Source of the DNA: Kribbella sp. VKM Ac-2568
Lineage (GTDB): Bacteria; Actinomycetota; Actinomycetes; Propionibacteriales; Kribbellaceae
Length of the DNA stretch: 64,000 nt
Assembly: GCF_004345365.1 (NCBI RefSeq)
Contig: NZ_SLVF01000003.1
Location: forward strand, 558,001 to 622,000
Direction of reading: 5' to 3'
Every line of letters starts with the position of its first letter. The stretch's first letter is position 1. Under the pieces are notes generated by a model. The model was not told the origin of the DNA. It made no database searches and worked only from the letters and a program-made list of their open reading frames with translations. A program made the translations under genes and the position numbers. This document shows, in pieces, positions 60,252 through 64,000 of this stretch.

Positions 60252-60945
60252 TCAGCGGATGACGACGACTCGGGTGCCGGTGGTGGTGAACGACCAGATG
60301 TAGGACGACATCGCCTTGGAGACGCGGATGCAGCCGTGCGAGGCCTTGGCGTTGGTGCCCAGCAGCCAGTCGGCGTGGATCTGGGCGCCGCCCCGCTTGT
60401 ACGTCGGGATCTGGTGGAAGCCGATCCCGCACGGGGCGAAGCGGACGAAGTTGTTCAGGTACAGGCTCGCGCCGTCGGTGTTCTTCCTGATCTTGGCGGC
60501 CCGTCCGCACTTGGCGCCGCTCCTGTAGGTCCCCGGCTTCAGGTAGCGCGGGTTGTCGATGATGCCGGCCTGCCGGACGACCTTGCCCCTGGCATCGATC
60601 AGCCAGACCCAGTTCTGGCCCTGGCTGATCACGATCCGGCGACCGCCACCGGTCCCCGCCGGTACCGGCCGTACGTCGCACCGCTTGGCCGTGGATGCCA
60701 TCAGCCGGGTGTACGTCGTACCGGCGAGCTTGCCGCTCTGGGACAGCTTGTTCGCGGACTGGAACCGCCTGGGTCATCGCCCCTACTTTGCCGTCCACCG
60801 GTCCCGCTGTGCAGCCCAGCCGGTTCAACCGGGTCTGCGCCGCCTTGTTCTGGGTGATGGTCAGCGCGTCCGCCGGGATCGTCATCCCCACGACCGCGAC
60901 CACCAGAGTCGCGGCCCCCACCCCTAGCCTGGTCAGAACTCTCAT
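60252..60945 (-). pseudogene. L,D-transpeptidase gene with a frameshift
   Basis: The N-terminus (MRVLTRLGVGAATLVVAVVG signal peptide, peptidoglycan-binding piece TRLNRLGCTAGPVDGKVGAM) and the YkuD catalytic domain (ISQGQNWVWLIDARGKVVRQ, HQIPTYKRGG, active site SHGCIRV) are in different frames. They meet near 60765, where MTQA should pass into RFQSANKLSQSG; several bases appear to be missing. If real, no exported transpeptidase is made from this locus; an internal ATG at 60701 would give an unexported catalytic domain. Confidence 0.7.
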
Positions 60946-61075
60946 CTTTGCCCCCTACTAGTGCCGATCCCTGTGGGACGCCCACCAGGCTCAGAAGGTT
61001 GAGTCCTGGTCACGACTTTCCCGGTGACATTCCTGACCATCTCGTAGGACCTGTTCCCCCGCTAGACTTCGGTGG

Positions 61076-61369
61076 GTGATCTTCAAGCGCGTCGGGGAGG
61101 AACGGCCGTACCCGGATCACGGGTACAAGCCGAAGGACTGGTCTGTGCTGCCACCGAGGCAGGTCAGGCTGGACCAGCTCGTCACGACCAAGGGCACTCT
61201 CGACCTGAACGCGCTGCTGGACGAGGACTCGACCTTCTACGGCGACCTGTTCGCCCACGTGGTCGAGTTCAAGGGGGAGATGTACCTCGAGGACGGGCTG
61301 CACCGGGCCCTCCGCGCGGCCCTGCAACAGCGTTTGGTTCTGCACGCACGGGTACTGGTCGTGGAATAA
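61076..61369 (+). CDS. Small conserved actinobacterial protein (VapB-annotated type)
   Basis: Protein of 97 residues. PKDWSVLPPRQVRLDQLVTT and EMYLEDGLHRALRAALQQR are characteristic; the second stretch resembles the nucleotide-binding helix of ParB/Srx folds (DGxHR). Homologues are often automatically annotated as VapB-like antitoxins, but no toxin gene is beside it. In actinomycetes it usually precedes a LytR_C gene, as here (22 bases). GTG start. Confidence 0.65.
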   Translation: MIFKRVGEERPYPDHGYKPKDWSVLPPRQVRLDQLVTTKGTLDLNALLDEDSTFYGDLFAHVVEFKGEMYLEDGLHRALRAALQQRLVLHARVLVVE

Positions 61370-61391
61370 GTCGAATGAGTCGGGGGACCAG

Positions 61392-61955
61392 ATGAGCGCT
61401 CTCCAGCCGCAGCCGAGGCCACACTCGCGGATCCACTGGCGGACGCCCGTCACCATGGTGGTGCTGCTCGGCCTGCTGGTCAGTGGCGCCTGGTGGGGGT
61501 GGAACTCGCTCACCAAGAGCAGCGCCGAGGCGAACTGCGTCGACCAGACACTGCCGAACAACCGGATGGTGCCCAAGCAGGTCGTGGTGAACGTCTACAA
61601 CGGCGGCGCCAAGGCCGGTACTGCGGCCGCGGTGGCGGAGGAGCTGAAGAAGCGCGGGTTCAACATCGGCAAGATCGCCAACGAGCCGAAGGGTGACAAG
61701 GTCGACGTCGTCGCGGTCCGCGGCACCACCGACAAGTCGCCCGAGCTGCAGCTGGTCGCCGGTCAGCTGACCCAGAAGGCCGCGCCCGTCGGCGACAACC
61801 GGCCGGACCACACCGTCGACCTGATCGTCGGCCGCGGCTACAAGACGCTGAAGGTCAAGGGCACCCCGTCGATCGGCGTCCCCGCCGGCAGCACCCACTG
61901 CCTCCCGATCGTCCGAGGCACCCAACCCATCCCCTCCGGACAGAACCCCAACTGA
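61392..61955 (+). CDS. LytR C-terminal domain protein
   Basis: Protein of 187 residues: short cytosolic N-terminus, one membrane helix (about 20-40), then an extracytoplasmic LytR_C domain (VVVNVYNGGAKAGTAAAVAE, LKKRGFNIGKIANE, VDLIVGRGYKTL). This domain accompanies LytR-CpsA-Psr wall-polymer ligases but occurs alone in actinomycetes; function unknown. It is probably in an operon with the upstream small gene. Confidence 0.85.
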   Translation: MSALQPQPRPHSRIHWRTPVTMVVLLGLLVSGAWWGWNSLTKSSAEANCVDQTLPNNRMVPKQVVVNVYNGGAKAGTAAAVAEELKKRGFNIGKIANEPKGDKVDVVAVRGTTDKSPELQLVAGQLTQKAAPVGDNRPDHTVDLIVGRGYKTLKVKGTPSIGVPAGSTHCLPIVRGTQPIPSGQNPN

Positions 61956-62017
61956 CCTCCGCGGCCGGTCCAGCCACACCCTGTACTCCGACCTGCCGGA
62001 GCCTGGCGTGCGGGTGG

Positions 62018-63526
62018 TCAGAGATTCTCTCGGCCTCGTTCGCCGAACCAGCCTGCTAGGCGGCCTGCCCGGCTGACTGCTCGGAGGCGGCGGACTGTTT
62101 GTTCGCGGAGGCTGCTCGGGGCGACGACCAGGAGGGCGTCCCCGGCTCTCAGGACCGTACGGCGGTCCGGGACGAAGGCGCGGGTGCCACGAATCACCAG
62201 GGAGATCGAGACGCCCTGGGGCAGGCGGAGTTCGCCGATCTCGACGCCGGCCAGCTTCGACTCGCTCGGGACGCGGACCTGCAGCATGTCGGCGCCCAGG
62301 GACTCCAGCGGCGCCACATCGATGTCGACCTCCTGGGCCGCGTTGTCGTCGAGCACCCCCAGCCGCTTCGCCAGCCACGGCAGGGACGGCCCCTGCAGCA
62401 GCGTGAACAGCAGCACCAGCACGAACACCACGTTGAAGATGCGATCGGCCTGCGGGACCTGCTCGGCCAGCGGGATCGTCGCCAGCACGATCGGTACGGC
62501 GCCGCGCAGCCCGGCCCAGGCGAGGAAGGTCTGCTCGTTCCAGGGGATCCTGAACGGCGTCGCCGAGATCGCCACTGCCGCGAACCGCCCGACCACGGTG
62601 ACGGCGATCCCGATCACCAGCGCCAGCAGGACATCGTTCAGCCGGAACATGCTGGGCGACGCGAGTAGGCCGAGCATCACGAACAGGCCGATCTGGGCGA
62701 GCCAGGCGATCCCGTCGACGAACGACCTGGTCGCCATCCGGTGCGGCAACTCCGCCCGCCCGAGCACCAGGCTGGTCACGTACACCGCGGCGAACCCGGA
62801 GACGTGCAGGAGCACCGTGCCCCCGGCGTACGAGAGGAAGGCGGTCGAGACGATCGCGAGCGGGTAGAGGCCGGCCGAGCCGAGCGCCACCCGGCGCAGC
62901 AGGGCCACCGCCGCCCAGCCGATCAGCAGGCCGAACAGCGCGCCGAACACGAGTTCATAGACGACCAGGCCGGCGAAGTACGGGAGGCCGTGGTCGCCGA
63001 GGCCGCCGGTGCTGACCAGGGTGACCAGCAGCACCGTCGGGGCGTCGTTCAGACCGGACTCGGCCTCCAGAGCCCCGCGCAACCTCGGCCGGATCGGGAC
63101 CTTGCGGAGTACGGAGAAGACGGCGGCGGCGTCGGTGGGCGACGTGACGGCGCCGAGCAGGACGGAGATCTGCCAGTCGAGGCCGAGGATGAAGTGGGCC
63201 ACGCAAGCGACCACGCCGACGCTGATCGCGACGCCGACGGTCGCGAGAACGACGCCCAGCGGCATCACCGGGCGGACCTCGTTCCACCGGGTGGTCAGGC
63301 CGCCCTCGGTCAGGATGATCACCAGCGCGGCGAACCCCAGCGCGTGCGCGAGCTCCGCGTCCTCGAACTGGATCCCCAGCCCGGACTCGCCGAGCAGCAA
63401 CCCCATGCCGAGGTAGATCAGCAGCGACGGGAGACCGAGGCGGCCGGAGAGCCGGACAGCGACGATCGCCACCAGCAGCACCGCGGCACCGGCGAGCAGG
63501 ATCCTGTCGAGATCATGGACGTCCAC
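62018..63526 (-). CDS. CPA1-type cation/proton antiporter with TrkA-C domain
   Basis: Protein of about 502 residues (GTG 63526 with GAGGG before it; TTG 63538 also possible). Twelve or so membrane helices with the ion-binding motifs SPTDAAAVFSVL and ALEAESGLNDAPTVLL. A cytosolic TrkA-C-like domain follows from about 405 (MLQVRVPSESKLAGVEIGEL, RAGDALLVVAP). It matches NhaP2/CvrA-type potassium/proton antiporters, where the cytosolic domain gates by nucleotide or ion. Confidence 0.85.
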   Translation of the reverse strand: MDVHDLDRILLAGAAVLLVAIVAVRLSGRLGLPSLLIYLGMGLLLGESGLGIQFEDAELAHALGFAALVIILTEGGLTTRWNEVRPVMPLGVVLATVGVAISVGVVACVAHFILGLDWQISVLLGAVTSPTDAAAVFSVLRKVPIRPRLRGALEAESGLNDAPTVLLVTLVSTGGLGDHGLPYFAGLVVYELVFGALFGLLIGWAAVALLRRVALGSAGLYPLAIVSTAFLSYAGGTVLLHVSGFAAVYVTSLVLGRAELPHRMATRSFVDGIAWLAQIGLFVMLGLLASPSMFRLNDVLLALVIGIAVTVVGRFAAVAISATPFRIPWNEQTFLAWAGLRGAVPIVLATIPLAEQVPQADRIFNVVFVLVLLFTLLQGPSLPWLAKRLGVLDDNAAQEVDIDVAPLESLGADMLQVRVPSESKLAGVEIGELRLPQGVSISLVIRGTRAFVPDRRTVLRAGDALLVVAPSSLREQTVRRLRAVSRAGRLAGWFGERGRENL

Positions 63527-63652
63527 AGCGGCCCTCAAGGTCGGGGGTCTGCAGCTTAGTGGAGCCGTGCCTCCGGCAACGAATCATCGGCGCCGAACTG
63601 ATTCATGTCACAAAAGAACCGGCCACCGCGCCACCGGCCGGAAAAGAACGGA

Positions 63653-63682
63653 GACCCTGACGCATCACACAGCATCAGGGTC
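63653..63682. terminator. Hairpin GACCCTGACGC / GCATCAGGGTC
   Basis: An 11-base stem with one G-T type mismatch and an 8-base loop, in the 290 bases between the antiporter promoter and the tRNA gene; perhaps a backup terminator for the tRNA transcript. Nothing coding is visible around it. Confidence 0.5.
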
Positions 63683-63766
63683 CCCGGCGTAACTCCCACC
63701 CAAAGGGTGGTTGGCGGTGGCGGAGGGAACCGTCGCAGGCTCCTCCCAGATCCCACAGCACTTGAT

Positions 63767-63813
63767 ATGAGTTGGGTGGGTCCCACACTTCGTGCGGAAC
63801 CCACCCAACTCAT
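63767..63813 (-). terminator. Terminator of tRNA-Ser
   Basis: Perfect 15-base arms (ATGAGTTGGGTGGGT) with a 17-base loop immediately after the tRNA CCA end on the minus strand; the first arm shares its outermost base with the tRNA end. Confidence 0.85.
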
Positions 63814-63903
63814 GGCGGTGGCGGAGGGATTTGAACCCTCGGAAGGGGGATACCCTTCACGCGCTTTCGAGGCGCGCTCCTTCGGCCGCTCGGACACGCC
63901 ACC
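63813..63903 (-). tRNA. tRNA-Ser (anticodon CGA)
   Basis: A 91-base cloverleaf on the minus strand: acceptor stem GGTGGCG/CGCCACC, D-arm starting TGTCCGAGCGGCCGAAGGAG, anticodon loop CTCGAAA with anticodon CGA, a long variable arm typical of tRNA-Ser, T-arm GGGTTCAAATCCC, discriminator G and encoded CCA. Confidence 0.95.
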
Positions 63904-63916
63904 GCCGCAGAGGCTA

Positions 63917-64000
63917 TCAAGACCTATGGCCTGTGAAGAAATCGCGTAGCCGCGCACCCGTCTCGTCGGCCATCACACCGCCCACGACCTCGGGCCTGTG
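63917..64000 (-). CDS. tadA: tRNA adenosine(34) deaminase TadA, C-terminal end (partial)
   Basis: The last 27 codons visible read RPEVVGGVMADETGARLRDF and then FTGHRS before TGA. This matches the C-terminal helix of TadA (pattern EVxGG(V)xAxExxxLLRDFF), the enzyme that makes inosine at the wobble position of tRNA-Arg. The rest lies outside the window. It lies just upstream of the tRNA-Ser gene on the same strand. Confidence 0.7.
   Translation of the reverse strand, partial: HRPEVVGGVMADETGARLRDFFTGHRS

Noticed and set aside
61076-61369. VapB-type antitoxin of a toxin-antitoxin pair
   Set aside because: No PIN-domain or other toxin gene adjoins; the neighbour is a LytR_C protein in the usual actinobacterial order.

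Overview
This window is high-GC chromosomal DNA from a soil-type filamentous actinomycete. The evidence is an AfsR-type BTAD/NB-ARC/TPR regulator, an F420-type (DDN-like) nitroreductase, SigE-family ECF sigma factors, a DUF574-type S-adenosylmethionine methyltransferase, a LytR_C protein, a PspAB-HtpX pair, sugar ABC cassettes lacking an ATPase, GTG starts and almost complete G/C at third codon positions. The overall look is Kribbella/Nocardioidaceae- or Streptomyces-like; no marker here fixes the genus. I see no transposase, prophage, CRISPR array or rRNA. A CCA-encoding tRNA-Ser(CGA) and the 3' end of a TadA-like gene sit at the right edge.

Layout. 0-7 kb: regulator/MFS pair, DUF4331 protein, PspAB-HtpX stress pair, a broken DUF899 gene and a small stress membrane protein. 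7-13 kb: methyltransferase, large AfsR-like regulator, covalent-flavin oxidoreductase. 13-17.6 kb: ROK regulator divergent from a permease-permease-binding-protein sugar operon. 17.7-22 kb: nucleotidyltransferase, MBL hydrolase, DDN-hemerythrin fusion, PlsC acyltransferase/TetR pair with three identical-type operators, broken endonuclease. 22.4-29.6 kb: second sugar ABC operon and its likely DeoR/LacI-type regulator plus YesL-like DUF624 protein, with an unfamiliar cassette of small MDYxQF proteins and an HExxH protein lying between them. 29.6-39 kb: three MFS exporters, Tex, GNAT, XRE and HxlR regulators. 39.4-41 kb: two pairs of small unfamiliar genes. 41.3-49.6 kb: SDR/TetR pair, methyltransferases, a phosphotransferase, a thioesterase-like lipoprotein, a repeat-rich non-coding kilobase, and XRE/DinB genes. 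49.6-55 kb: two ECF sigma modules facing a secreted SH3 protein. 55-64 kb: diguanylate cyclase, CPBP-like membrane protein/TetR, HerA-like ATPase, frameshifted L,D-transpeptidase, LytR_C protein, CPA antiporter, tRNA-Ser.

Regulation is unusually legible. Divergent regulator/target pairs carry near-perfect palindromes in their shared promoters at 1449, 14085, 20903-20964, 35600, 37563, 42067-42106 and 57811-57853. A conserved CAGAACCT element lies 52-62 bp upstream of both ECF sigma genes and of one membrane paralogue, which suggests sigma-dependent promoters.

Decay is also common: DUF899, endonuclease/phosphatase, GNAT, L,D-transpeptidase, an MFS N-terminus and one MDYxQF copy are all frameshifted or truncated. 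The most novel-looking elements are the MDYxQF/HExxH cassette (25.7-27.8 kb), the 39-residue acidic ORF coupled to an M15-like protein (40.1-41.0 kb), the small protein/degenerate resolvase pair (39.4-39.9 kb), and the structured repeat region at 46.8-47.6 kb.
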